Source: a bacterium (GTDB lineage: Bacteria > Patescibacteria > Paceibacteria > UBA9973 > UBA6065). Taken from it: a stretch of DNA of 64,000 bases. The stretch's first letter is position 1, and each line of letters opens with the position of its first letter. A program made the translations under genes and the position numbers. The notes under the pieces are model-generated. The model made no database searches. It was not told the DNA's origin and worked only from the letters and a program-made list of their open reading frames with translations. The stretch is from the NCBI GenBank assembly GCA_030680695.1, contig JAUXUT010000149.1, positions 310,001-374,000 on the forward strand, in the 5' to 3' direction. Of this stretch, positions 7,608 through 15,201 are shown piece after piece.

Positions 7608-8105
7608 ATGAGAACCACTAACCTGCGCGACCTGCTCGCGCTCAAATTAGGCGCACTCTATGACATCGAACTGCAGATTATCGAAGCGCTCCCGAAAATG
7701 ATTGAAAAAGCGAGCGACGAAGACCTCAAATCTTCCTTGCGCGAACACCTCCAAGAAACGCGGGTGCAAGCCAAGCGCCTCGAAGAGGCATTCGAAGAGA
7801 TCGACGAGAAGGCCGATAAAGTCAAAGTAGAAGGTATTCGAGGCATCATCAAAGACGCCGAGTGGAACATGAAGCACGCCGACACGCCTGAAACGCTCGA
7901 TGCGGCGATTATCGCGTCGGCAAGTTATGTCGAGCACTATGAAATCGCCGGGTATACCACGGCCGTTGCTTGGGCAGACACATTGGGATACTACACCGTG
8001 TCCGAACTGCTCACACAGACGCTCAAAGAAGAGCATCATGCAGACGCCGTCCTCCAGGAAGCCGCCTATTCAAAGATAAACCAGAGGGCGACCGAGATGG
8101 TATAG
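7608..8105 (+). CDS. YciE/YciF-type ferritin-like protein (DUF892)
   Basis: A 165-residue four-helix-bundle protein of the DUF892 family, associated with stress response and possible metal binding; the biochemical role is not settled. The typical start 'LRDLLALKLGALYDIELQII' and the ferritin-like carboxylate and histidine pattern are visible: E and H positions in 'SLREHLQETRVQAKRLEEAF', 'ASYVEHYEIAGYTTAVAWA' and 'QTLKEEHHADAVL'. Cytoplasmic, with no signal peptide. The -10 GTATAC of the next gene follows closely, so it is probably a separate unit. Confidence 0.9.
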   Translation: MRTTNLRDLLALKLGALYDIELQIIEALPKMIEKASDEDLKSSLREHLQETRVQAKRLEEAFEEIDEKADKVKVEGIRGIIKDAEWNMKHADTPETLDAAIIASASYVEHYEIAGYTTAVAWADTLGYYTVSELLTQTLKEEHHADAVLQEAAYSKINQRATEMV

Positions 8106-8135
8106 GTGACGCCGTAAAAGCGGTATACTGAATAT

Positions 8136-10046
8136 GTGCATCTCATCAAGGCCATACCTATCGTCCGCGGCGTCGGAGCTGACCTATTAAGCTATTGGAC
8201 CCCTGGAGCCGCGCCATTAGGCGCGGTTATCCGCGTTCCCTTGCGCAAGCGGACCGTAGGCGCGCTCGTCATATCGTCACAGCCAGCAGCCGAAGCCAAG
8301 GCTGAAATAAAATCAGCAGATTTTGAAGTTAAGAAAGTTGAGAAGACCGAGGCTCGCCAGCTCGTTTCGCCTGAATTTTTCCAGGCGGCCGAGGAAAGCG
8401 CGCGATACCACGCGGCATCTGTCGGCAGTACCTTGTTTGAATTACTGCCCGCATCAATTCTTGCTGATTACGAGAAACTGCCAGAAGCCAAACCAGCCGG
8501 CAAGCGTCGCCTGTCGCACCACGAACCGTACGTCCTTCAAAAAGGTGATGACGACCGATACGGTCACTACAAGAGCCTCGTCCGCGAGCGCTTCGCCCGC
8601 AAAGAATCGGTATTCATGATGATGCCGACCGCCGAAGACATCAAAAAGGCCTTCTCGTATTTCGAGAAAGGTATCGAAACGTACACATACATATTCCACA
8701 GCGGCTTGTCCAAAGGAGAAGTTTCAAAGCGATGGAAGGCCTGCGTCGAAGATCCTCACCCTGTCGTGATCGTGGCGACCGGCGGTTTCCTGGCCATCCC
8801 ACGCGCCGATATCGGCCTCGTCATCGTCGAGCGAGAAAATTCCCGCGCCTACAAACTCCCTTCCCGACCGTTCCTCGACCTGCGATACGTGGCAGAACGA
8901 TTTGCACGAGCCAAGGGTGCAGACCTCATCTTCGGGGACTCAAACCTGCGTGTCGAAACATTGTGGCGCGAAGAAGAAGGCGCCCTCGTGGACTATGCCC
9001 CGCTATCCATGCGTTCGCTATCGACATCGCGCGACGAACTTGTGGATATGAAGAAATACAAGGACGCCGGCAAGGAATTCCGCGTCCTTTCTGACGAACT
9101 ATTGTCTGTCGTCGCCAAAAATCGCGAGGAGAGCGGCCACATGTTCGTGCTTTCGGGCCGCAAAGGACTCGCCCCGCACACCGTCTGTGCAGATTGCGAA
9201 ACAGTTCTGCTCTGCGACAAATGTTCAGACGTGCCGCTCGTCCTGCATTCCAAAAAAGGTGGCGATCCGGCGAGCGACGATAATCGGTTCTATCTGTGTA
9301 ATCGATGCGGCAAGCGATTCGATGCGCACACAGTATGTCGTGCCTGCGGCAGTTGGCGATTGCGCACTCTCGGCATCGGAACGGAACGTGTCGCACATGA
9401 AATTTCTGTCGCTATTCCAGACGCCAAGGTTTTCTTGCTCGACAAAACAACGGCGAGCACGCACAAGAAGGCCCTTGAAATAGCCGAAAAATGGTACGCA
9501 TCGCCAGGTGGTATCCTCGTCGGCACCGAACTGGCCCTTTTGTACGTCGATCGCGAAATAGACTACTCGGCCGTGGCGTCTATCGATTCGCTTTTTTCCT
9601 TGCCAGACTTCCGCATACACGAGAAAGCCTTTTCCATGATTATTCGGATGCGGACCATGGCGAGAAAGCAATTCATATTGCAGACGAGGAGCCCCGAGAT
9701 ACCGGCGATCGCATTCGGCGCCAAAGGCAACATCATCGACTTCTATCGCCAAGAAATTGATGCCCGCCGTTCTGCAGATTTTCCGCCGTTCACAACTTTC
9801 ATCAAAGTGTCGTACGCCGGAGACAAACCTGACGTCATGGTCGCGATGGACGACCTCAAGGTAAAGCTCGCCGGATATGAAGTAGACATCTTCCCTGCCT
9901 TCATCGCCACTGTGCGCGGGGACTTTGTTATGCACGCCTTGGTCAAACTGAGGGCGGGTGCATGGCCGAACGACGACCTTCTCGACCGTCTGCGCGCCTT
10001 GCCACCCTCATACGCGGTCAATGTGGATCCCGACACGATATTGTAA
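8136..10046 (+). CDS. PriA homologue lacking helicase motifs
   Basis: A 636-residue protein with the architecture of the restart helicase PriA (N-terminal 3' DNA-binding domain, helicase lobes, zinc module, C-terminal domain). The zinc module is intact: paired cysteines in 'VCADCETVLLCDKC' and 'YLCNRCGKRF...VCRACGS' near residues 350-410. 'FSLPDFRIHEKAF' and 'DFPPFTTFIKVSY' match the PriA C-terminal half. However, the Walker A loop is absent ('SVFMMMPTAEDIKKAF' at the place), DEEH is replaced by 'IVEREN', and the 'QVAGRAGR' motif is replaced by 'IIRMRTMAR'. It probably cannot hydrolyse ATP and may act as a structural loader or DNA-binding factor. GTG 8136 is the start; TATACT (8124-8129) ends six bases before it. 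Confidence 0.88.
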   Translation: MHLIKAIPIVRGVGADLLSYWTPGAAPLGAVIRVPLRKRTVGALVISSQPAAEAKAEIKSADFEVKKVEKTEARQLVSPEFFQAAEESARYHAASVGSTLFELLPASILADYEKLPEAKPAGKRRLSHHEPYVLQKGDDDRYGHYKSLVRERFARKESVFMMMPTAEDIKKAFSYFEKGIETYTYIFHSGLSKGEVSKRWKACVEDPHPVVIVATGGFLAIPRADIGLVIVERENSRAYKLPSRPFLDLRYVAERFARAKGADLIFGDSNLRVETLWREEEGALVDYAPLSMRSLSTSRDELVDMKKYKDAGKEFRVLSDELLSVVAKNREESGHMFVLSGRKGLAPHTVCADCETVLLCDKCSDVPLVLHSKKGGDPASDDNRFYLCNRCGKRFDAHTVCRACGSWRLRTLGIGTERVAHEISVAIPDAKVFLLDKTTASTHKKALEIAEKWYASPGGILVGTELALLYVDREIDYSAVASIDSLFSLPDFRIHEKAFSMIIRMRTMARKQFILQTRSPEIPAIAFGAKGNIIDFYRQEIDARRSADFPPFTTFIKVSYAGDKPDVMVAMDDLKVKLAGYEVDIFPAFIATVRGDFVMHALVKLRAGAWPNDDLLDRLRALPPSYAVNVDPDTIL

Positions 10047-10089
10047 AAACCATCCAAAATGGCGAGCACTGGCGCCGTATTTGTGCCTA

Positions 10090-10119
10090 TTGACTTTTAG
10101 ACATAGAGTATGGTATAAT
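10090..10119 (+). promoter_or_regulatory. Strong extended promoter
   Basis: TTGACT (10090-10095), an 18-base spacer ending in TGG, and TATAAT (10114-10119). Initiation near 10126 gives a leader of about 60 nt for the 96-residue orphan at 10186. Confidence 0.75.
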
Positions 10120-10130
10120 AGACAGATGAT

Positions 10131-10185
10131 GGGGTATTGAAATAGGACCGAGAATGATTCCGTTCTTTGTCCCCGACAATGCCCC
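10131..10185 (+). promoter_or_regulatory. 5' UTR hairpin abutting a start codon
   Basis: GGGGTATTG (10131-10139) can pair with CAATGCCCC (10177-10185), which ends exactly one base before ATG 10186. The loop is 37 nt. The stem would sequester the ribosome landing area. There is no Shine-Dalgarno site between arm and start. Confidence 0.5.
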
Positions 10186-10476
10186 ATGAAAAAGATGATT
10201 AGAAAGATTGTTGCGTTCTTCGAAAGGCGCCGTATGGCCATCAATATCTTGGCCCTGCGCAAACAAGCCAGGATTCAAGAGAGGCTCGTCGACAAGTTCG
10301 AGGATGACATCAACATCCTCCGAAGCCGAATCGCACAACGCCCCGATTACGCTCCGTCGAAACAACAGCTTCAGAAGGAGCTCGACGCCCGTGAGGCAGA
10401 TGCGCGGGTCACCCGCGAAACTGCCGATGCCCTCCGCAATCAAGCCTCGAAGGAATGGAATGATCTGTTCGCCTAA
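10186..10476 (+). CDS. Coiled-coil hypothetical protein, 96 aa
   Basis: No family recognised. The protein is highly charged: a basic amphipathic N-terminus ('MKKMIRKIVAFFERRRMAIN') followed by a long predicted coiled coil. It is driven by a strong promoter with an extended -10 and preceded by a hairpin that ends at the start codon. A strong terminator follows at 10499. It is therefore a monocistronic, possibly abundant small protein. Confidence 0.65.
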   Translation: MKKMIRKIVAFFERRRMAINILALRKQARIQERLVDKFEDDINILRSRIAQRPDYAPSKQQLQKELDAREADARVTRETADALRNQASKEWNDLFA

Positions 10477-10498
10477 CATTCCTCACAAGACAGTTTCA

Positions 10499-10525
10499 GG
10501 GCCGCGACTTCGTCGCGGCCCTTTT
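10499..10525 (+). terminator. Rho-independent terminator
   Basis: GGGCCGCGAC-TTC-GTCGCGGCCC, ten perfect pairs, followed by TTTTC. It closes the coiled-coil orphan gene. Confidence 0.85.
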
Positions 10526-10609
10526 CTTTCCCTCTTTTTGCCTTCTTTGCCTTTTTCGCGCTTTTCTATAGACTGAAGCAATACGCATAGCCGCCGCGTT
10601 CAAACTAAT

Positions 10610-11206
10610 ATGGTCCCTATTCTCCAAAAAGACGCCCCTGTCCTCCGTGAAATCGCCAAGCCAGTCACCAAAGACATGTTCGGTACGCCAGAGCTCACCA
10701 AAATCCTACGCGACATGTCCGAAGCCCTCGCCTCACAAGACGACGGCGTAGCCATCGCCGCGCCGCAAATCGGTGTGTCTTTGCGCATCTTCGCGGTCGC
10801 TGGCGATGTGTTCGAGCTCATGAGGGAAGCATCAGGCGACGCTGATGATGCTGGCGATGATAGCCGTGGTGGCGACGCGGATGGAACAAGTGATAAAAAA
10901 GCCGGTAGCAAGCGCAGCAAAAAACGCCCAGCAGACATCGTCTTCATAAACCCGAAAATTGTAAAGCTGTCCCGCGATAAAGAAGTCATGGAGGAAGGCT
11001 GTCTGTCGGTGCGGCCGCTCTATGGAAATACCGTGCGATCAAAAAAGGCCCGCATACGTGCACAGGATGCCAACGGTAAAGAATTCGAGCTCGGCGGCAC
11101 CGGACTTCTTGCCCAAATATTCCAACATGAAACAGACCACCTCGAAGGCGTTCTTTTCATAGACCACGCTACTGACCTGCGCGATATGAATGAAGAGAAA
11201 AAATGA
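10610..11206 (+). CDS. def: Peptide deformylase
   Basis: Removes the formyl group from N-terminal methionine. The three metalloenzyme motifs are present: 'GVAIAAPQIG' (about 43-52), 'EEGCLSV' (about 125-131) and 'QHETDHLEG' (about 167-175). Between motifs 1 and 2, residues about 70-104 form an insertion of acidic, glycine-rich and then lysine-rich sequence ('GDADDAGDDSRGGDADG', then a KR-rich run) that bacterial deformylases normally lack. The TGA stop overlaps the fmt ATG by four bases, so def and fmt are translationally coupled. A TATAGA box near 10567 would give a leader of about 35 nt. Confidence 0.95.
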   Translation: MVPILQKDAPVLREIAKPVTKDMFGTPELTKILRDMSEALASQDDGVAIAAPQIGVSLRIFAVAGDVFELMREASGDADDAGDDSRGGDADGTSDKKAGSKRSKKRPADIVFINPKIVKLSRDKEVMEEGCLSVRPLYGNTVRSKKARIRAQDANGKEFELGGTGLLAQIFQHETDHLEGVLFIDHATDLRDMNEEKK

Positions 11207-12123
11207 AAAACCCCGTATCAAACGCAAAGATAGCCTTTTGGGGAACTCCGGACTTTGCGGTGTTGGTTCTCGCCGCGCTTGAAAAGCGCGGAATCCTGCC
11301 AGATCTCGTAGTCTGCGCGCCTGACGCTCCGAAAGGCCGCAAACTCGTCGTGACTCCCCCACCAACGAAAGTCTGGGCTATCGAACGAGGAATTCCTTTC
11401 ATTCAACCGACCGAAATCAAAAGTGCAGAATTCGCGCAGACGCTCGCCTCTTTATGCCCAGACAAGGGTCCGAGTGCAAACAATCCGAGCGGAGATCGCC
11501 GTTGGGACCTCTTCATTGTGGCGGCATACGGAAAAATCATCCCCGAACACATCCTCTATGCTCCTGTACGCAAGACAATCAATGTTCATCCATCGATGCT
11601 GCCTCTGTTGCGCGGATCGTCGCCTTTGCAGTCCGCAATACTTGCCGATATGCGCGACACCGGCACGACCATCATGCTTCTCGACAAAGAAATGGACCAT
11701 GGTCCGCTGCTCGCCCAAAAACAAGCAACGTTCACAGAGTGGCCCGTCGACACCGAAACTCTGGGGCGAATACTGGCCCAAGACGGCGGTGATTTAATCG
11801 CAGACATCCTGCCATATATACTCGACGGTAGCGCCCACGCCACCGAACAAGATCATTCCAAGGCGACATACACAAAAAAAATAACAAAGGAAGACGGTCT
11901 CATTAACCTTGCCGAAGACGGGTATGATAACTGGCTCAAATTCAATGTATACAAGGGCTGGCCAGGCAGTTTCTTTTTCATCGACAAAGACGGCAAACAA
12001 ATACGTGTCTCAATAACCGACGCGGCATACGCCGACGGTGTATTCTCGCCTCTCAAAGCAGTGCCGGAAGGCAAAAGCGAGATGGCTTGGGACGAATTCG
12101 AACGCGGCTACAGCAATCGTTAG
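11203..12123 (+). CDS. fmt: Methionyl-tRNA formyltransferase
   Basis: Formylates initiator Met-tRNA with 10-formyl-THF. The 306 residues contain 'IAFWGTPDFAVLVLAAL' at the N-terminus, the catalytic block 'NVHPSMLPLLRGSSPLQSAI' (about 126-145) and 'TGTTIMLLDKEMDHGPLL'. The C-terminal OB-like domain is present ('WPGSFFFIDKDGKQIRV') though slightly short. It overlaps def by ATGA. The pair shows that translation here starts with formyl-methionine. Confidence 0.95.
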   Translation: MKNPVSNAKIAFWGTPDFAVLVLAALEKRGILPDLVVCAPDAPKGRKLVVTPPPTKVWAIERGIPFIQPTEIKSAEFAQTLASLCPDKGPSANNPSGDRRWDLFIVAAYGKIIPEHILYAPVRKTINVHPSMLPLLRGSSPLQSAILADMRDTGTTIMLLDKEMDHGPLLAQKQATFTEWPVDTETLGRILAQDGGDLIADILPYILDGSAHATEQDHSKATYTKKITKEDGLINLAEDGYDNWLKFNVYKGWPGSFFFIDKDGKQIRVSITDAAYADGVFSPLKAVPEGKSEMAWDEFERGYSNR

Positions 12124-12293
12124 ATGCCTTTCGCCTCGTCTACAAGATCCTTAAGTTCAAGTGGTACCGTCCTGTGACTTATCGCCTCGGCATTTTTCTG
12201 TGTCGTCTGAACAAAATAATACAGACTGCCAACAAAGAGCAGGCATGCCCCACAAAACGTCAGTACTCTTTTTGGTAATGTCTGATCTTTCAT
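12120..12293 (-). CDS. Small single-pass membrane protein, 57 aa
   Basis: Minus-strand ATG 12293 opens a 57-residue frame ending at TAA 12120-12122, overlapping the fmt stop tail to tail. It has a basic N-terminus (MKDQTLPKRVLTF), one clear membrane helix ('CGACLLFVGSLYYFV') and a polar C-terminus. No family recognised. It begins five bases after the hpf stop codon, so the two may form an operon. Confidence 0.5.
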   Translation of the reverse strand: MKDQTLPKRVLTFCGACLLFVGSLYYFVQTTQKNAEAISHRTVPLELKDLVDEAKGI

Positions 12294-12298
12294 AATTA

Positions 12299-12679
12299 TT
12301 ATTTACCCCCCATCCACGGCAGGCCCTTTAGCATCTGTTTGAGGCGTAGGCCGTTTCTCCTTACGAAATCTAGTTTCTTGGATTTGGTCGAGCATAGGGA
12401 TTCGACGAGTTCGTCTTTGGCGGCGATAAGGGCAACGAAGAGGTCCTCTTTCTCAGCTTCAGCACGCAAATTACCGACTTTGGAATGCAGATTTATCTCG
12501 GCACGGAATATGTCTCCGGAACGATGGTGATTGGTTGTCCTGCCCACTTCGATATCAACAAGAACGCTTTCATCAGCGGGGTCAGTAAACTTCTCGATGG
12601 CTGCGACTACTTTGTCTATTGCTTCGTCTATCGACGGGTCTAGAGAGAGTCCGGTGGCTTTTACAGTTTTTTTGATCAT
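12299..12679 (-). CDS. hpf: Ribosome hibernation promoting factor, short form
   Basis: Binds the decoding site of idle ribosomes. At 126 residues it is the short type without the C-terminal dimerisation domain of long HPF. Visible: 'KATGLSLDPSIDEAIDKVVA', 'VDIEVGRTTNHHRSGDIFRAEINLH' (broken here for length: VDIEVGRTT, then HHRSGDIFRAEIN), and 'LFVALIAAKDELVESL'. A TATAAT box sits about 24 bases before the ATG. Confidence 0.9.
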   Translation of the reverse strand: MIKKTVKATGLSLDPSIDEAIDKVVAAIEKFTDPADESVLVDIEVGRTTNHHRSGDIFRAEINLHSKVGNLRAEAEKEDLFVALIAAKDELVESLCSTKSKKLDFVRRNGLRLKQMLKGLPWMGGK

Positions 12680-12854
12680 CGGTTTTATGCTTACTATTCA
12701 TTATACGATATATACGGCCAGAGGCGAGATGCCTTTCATGTTTTAGTGTGAAATGAAAAGCGATTAGCATCGTACTTGGTATACGAGGGGCCTCTACAAA
12801 GCAGCTACCTCGCGGACAAATCTGCCCCACATTACCCTTAACCAAAAGAAGCCT

Positions 12855-13511
12855 ATGGACAAAAGACCCATAACCTGGGCCTTTGGCGGCTTTCTCGCCC
12901 TCGCCCTTGTGGCGTCCGGCGCAGGCCTCGCAAACGCCCAGACGATGCTCAACCCTGATGGTAGTGTGAGCGACCAAAACAACCAGACCACAGGCCAAAC
13001 CACCACCCAAACTGGGACGAGTACAGACGCGATGAATACAGAAAACTTAACCCAGCCGGTGGTATTCACCATATCTGACCTGACCATTGGATCGACTGGT
13101 CAGGAAGTGGTTCTGCTCCAGGGATTCCTGTCCGAGCTCGGATTCCTCGTCATGCCGATAGGTGTCCCTATGGGATACTTCGGCGAACTCACAGGCGAAC
13201 TCACAGCTGATGCCCTTGCTCGATACCAAACATCTGTCGGAGTGCCTGCCACTGGGTATTTTGGACCGCTTACGAGGATAGCCGTGGCCGCGCAGTTCTA
13301 TCAAAACGGCTGGATCGAGTTCTTCGTCAACAGCACCAGTACCTCCCCTAACACATCTTCTGGGGCCATGTCTTCAGAAGTGTCGTGGTGGTATAACTCT
13401 GTCGATAACACCTGGAACTACACTGTGACCGATTACGGAACGACCACCAATGACATGCAGGACCAAACCATACCGAGCACCGTGATAGACGATACTGCGG
13501 ATAATAACTAA
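12855..13511 (+). CDS. Secreted peptidoglycan-binding-domain protein
   Basis: A 218-residue exported protein. The N-terminus is a signal peptide (KR, then 'FGGFLALALVASGAGLANA'). A Thr/Gln/Asn-rich linker follows, then one PG_binding_1-type domain at about 75-150 ('LTIGSTGQEVVLLQGFLSEL', 'GYFGELT...ALARYQ', 'GYFGPLT'), which typically anchors proteins to peptidoglycan. The C-terminal tail is polar and tryptophan-bearing with no recognised enzyme domain. A paralogue lies at 44220-44594. A strong terminator follows at 13538. Confidence 0.8.
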   Translation: MDKRPITWAFGGFLALALVASGAGLANAQTMLNPDGSVSDQNNQTTGQTTTQTGTSTDAMNTENLTQPVVFTISDLTIGSTGQEVVLLQGFLSELGFLVMPIGVPMGYFGELTGELTADALARYQTSVGVPATGYFGPLTRIAVAAQFYQNGWIEFFVNSTSTSPNTSSGAMSSEVSWWYNSVDNTWNYTVTDYGTTTNDMQDQTIPSTVIDDTADNN

Positions 13512-13537
13512 TCTCCGATTATCTGAAAACCTCTAAC

Positions 13538-13566
13538 GGAAAAGCGCCCCCTTGGGGCGCTTTTCC
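13538..13566. terminator. Bidirectional rho-independent terminator
   Basis: GGAAAAGCGCCCC-CTT-GGGGCGCTTTTCC. The A/T ends let it work in both directions, closing the gene ending at 13511 and the minus-strand gene ending at 13636. Confidence 0.85.
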
Positions 13567-13635
13567 ATTGATTGTATATACGTGTATAGAAGTACATCCG
13601 CATATCCAGACGTGGATACTGCGTGGCCGTGACAA

Positions 13636-14034
13636 CTATACGCCCCTCGCAAAAAGGATACGGTACTGTCCCCTGCACTGCCAGAGGAAGTAAAGATTGA
13701 TGACAAGAAGAACATCCGCCATGAGCGAACCCATTGTAAAGAGTCCGCCATCGAGGAAGTAATGGAAGCCGACGATACAAACCGTTATCGGCAGTATGAG
13801 AATCGCGGCAAGGGCCGTCCTGCCAGAGATGATCGATATCGCCGCAAGAGCGAACACAATCGCGATGATCCAGTTGATATACCCTGTCGCCATAAGCGCA
13901 TCAATGAAAGCAAAGGCCTCCGGCGTGTTATACAGGTCGGGTGTCGGAGGCGAGAATGCGCCAAGAACACCAAGTATCGGACTGATCATGATAAGGACGA
14001 GGACAATCTTGAGGGTGGTGTTTAAGATTTTCAT
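13636..14034 (-). CDS. Four-helix integral membrane protein, 132 aa
   Basis: Hypothetical. Four predicted membrane segments are visible: 'LKIVLVLIMISPILGVLGAF', 'WIIAIVFALAAISII', 'ALAAILILPITVCIVGF' and 'LMADVLLVINLYFLW'. The size and layout recall small DoxX-like membrane proteins, but I see no diagnostic residue, so no function is assigned. Convergent with the peptidoglycan-binding gene. Confidence 0.6.
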   Translation of the reverse strand: MKILNTTLKIVLVLIMISPILGVLGAFSPPTPDLYNTPEAFAFIDALMATGYINWIIAIVFALAAISIISGRTALAAILILPITVCIVGFHYFLDGGLFTMGSLMADVLLVINLYFLWQCRGQYRILFARGV

Positions 14035-14070
14035 ATGCGTTAAAAATATTGCCCTTATATACTAACAAAT

Positions 14071-14096
14071 AAAAGGCCCGCATCGCTGCGGGCCTT
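14071..14096 (-). terminator. Rho-independent terminator
   Basis: AAGGCCCGCA-tcgc-TGCGGGCCTT with a U-rich run on the minus strand (AAAA at 14071 on plus). It lies downstream of the membrane protein gene at 14117-14371. Confidence 0.75.
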
Positions 14097-14116
14097 GGGA
14101 TAACATTCAGGGCGAG

Positions 14117-14371
14117 TCAGGCATCAGTGATCGGCCGATTTCTCCGCCAGCTCTGGTAGGTCACTACCCACCAAGCTGATGTCAAAAGAATTGTGAAGAC
14201 CACCGACACGTAAAGACCGAGCGTCCAGAGGGTTGGGATGTAGATGGTGAGAACCATGGACGTCACAAACCCTGTCATAAATGCTGGCTTCTCCTTCGCC
14301 CTGATAGTCGGGATGAGAGAGATGAAGAAGAACAACTGCCCGAAAGTAAACACTACATCTTGCCAAAGCAC
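14117..14371 (-). CDS. Small membrane protein, 84 aa, PQ-loop-like size
   Basis: Hypothetical with three membrane segments ('FGQLFFFISLIPTI', 'FVTSMVLTIYIPTLWTLGLY', 'VVFTILLTSAWWVV'). GTG 14371 is chosen because an AAGGAGG Shine-Dalgarno site precedes it by five bases. The promoter TTGACT-17-TATCAT (14481-14453) overlaps the end of the upstream tRNA-Asn and gives a leader of about 75 nt. It is one of few genes here with a classical ribosome binding site. Confidence 0.6.
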   Translation of the reverse strand: MLWQDVVFTFGQLFFFISLIPTIRAKEKPAFMTGFVTSMVLTIYIPTLWTLGLYVSVVFTILLTSAWWVVTYQSWRRNRPITDA

Positions 14372-14452
14372 GGGGACCTCCTTGGTTGAGAGTTCATTTC
14401 CATGAATACAAAAGCATATTTCTGTCTATGCTGCAAAATTGCTACTACCTCT

Positions 14453-14481
14453 ATGATAGCATTTTATTGTACAAAAGTCAA
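14453..14481 (-). promoter_or_regulatory. Promoter of small membrane protein gene
   Basis: TTGACT (14481-14476), a 17-base spacer ending TGC, and TATCAT (14458-14453) on the minus strand, four bases beyond the 3' end of tRNA-Asn. Confidence 0.6.
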
Positions 14482-14484
14482 GTG

Positions 14485-14556
14485 CTCCGGGAGCAGGGAT
14501 CGAACCTGCGACCAATCGCTTAACAGGCGACTGCTCTACCGCTGAGCTATCCCGGA
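14485..14556 (-). tRNA. tRNA-Asn (GTT)
   Basis: A 72-base cloverleaf on the minus strand: acceptor TCCGGGA/TCCCGGA, D arm with AGCTCAGC-GGTAGAGC, anticodon loop CTGTTAA (anticodon GTT), T arm GCAGG-TTCGATC-CCTGC, discriminator G. CCA is not encoded. Confidence 0.95.
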
Positions 14557-14595
14557 ATTCCGCTATCATAGCAGATTCAAGCTATAATGGAAGAT

Positions 14596-15201
14596 ATGGC
14601 CGAGCCGACACGTACCAACAAGGAAATCGACGCAGAACTCGTCAAAAGGGCGCTCGCTGAAAGCGAAGAGTTCGGCAGGCTCATCGAGAAATATCAGGAA
14701 CCCATGCGCCGATATGTGCGCCGAATTGCCCGCCCCACCCCAGACGAGCTCGACATACTTCTCCAAGACATCTTTATCAAGGTGTACGAGAATCTGAACG
14801 ACTTCGACCAAGACCTGCCGTTCTCGTCATGGATATACCGCATCGCCCACAACGAAGCCATAGATCATCTGCGTCGCGGAAAAAGGTTTGGGGCATCGCT
14901 CGACTCCCCTGCCTATGACAGTGAAAATCTGACCCTGGCCGAAACCATGCCAGACGGCACTGACATTGCATCGGAAACGGACATGCAGTACCAGAAAAAA
15001 GCTATCGAGGCTCTGCTTGACGAGCTCGAACCGAAATACCGGTCGGTGCTCGTTCTTAAGTTCCTGGAAGAGCGCGGATATGAAGAAATATCAGACATTT
15101 TAAGAAAACCCCCCGGTACGGTGGCCACCCTCATCCACCGGGCCAAAAAAGAATTCCGGAGGTTGGCCGATGAAAGAGGGATAGACGTCAAAAACATATG
15201 A
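14596..15201 (+). CDS. ECF-type RNA polymerase sigma factor
   Basis: An extracytoplasmic-function sigma factor of 201 residues with region 2 ('LIEKYQEPMRRYVRRIA', 'LLQDIFIKVYENLNDF', 'FSSWIYRIAHNEAIDHLRR') and region 4 ('LDELEPKYRSVLVLKFLEER' then 'YEEISDILRKPPGTVATLIH'). I chose ATG 14596 because TATAAT (14583-14588) ends seven bases before it; an upstream ATG at 14587 lies inside the -10 box. The stop overlaps the next gene by four bases. The downstream membrane protein is the likely anti-sigma partner. Confidence 0.9.
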   Translation: MAEPTRTNKEIDAELVKRALAESEEFGRLIEKYQEPMRRYVRRIARPTPDELDILLQDIFIKVYENLNDFDQDLPFSSWIYRIAHNEAIDHLRRGKRFGASLDSPAYDSENLTLAETMPDGTDIASETDMQYQKKAIEALLDELEPKYRSVLVLKFLEERGYEEISDILRKPPGTVATLIHRAKKEFRRLADERGIDVKNI

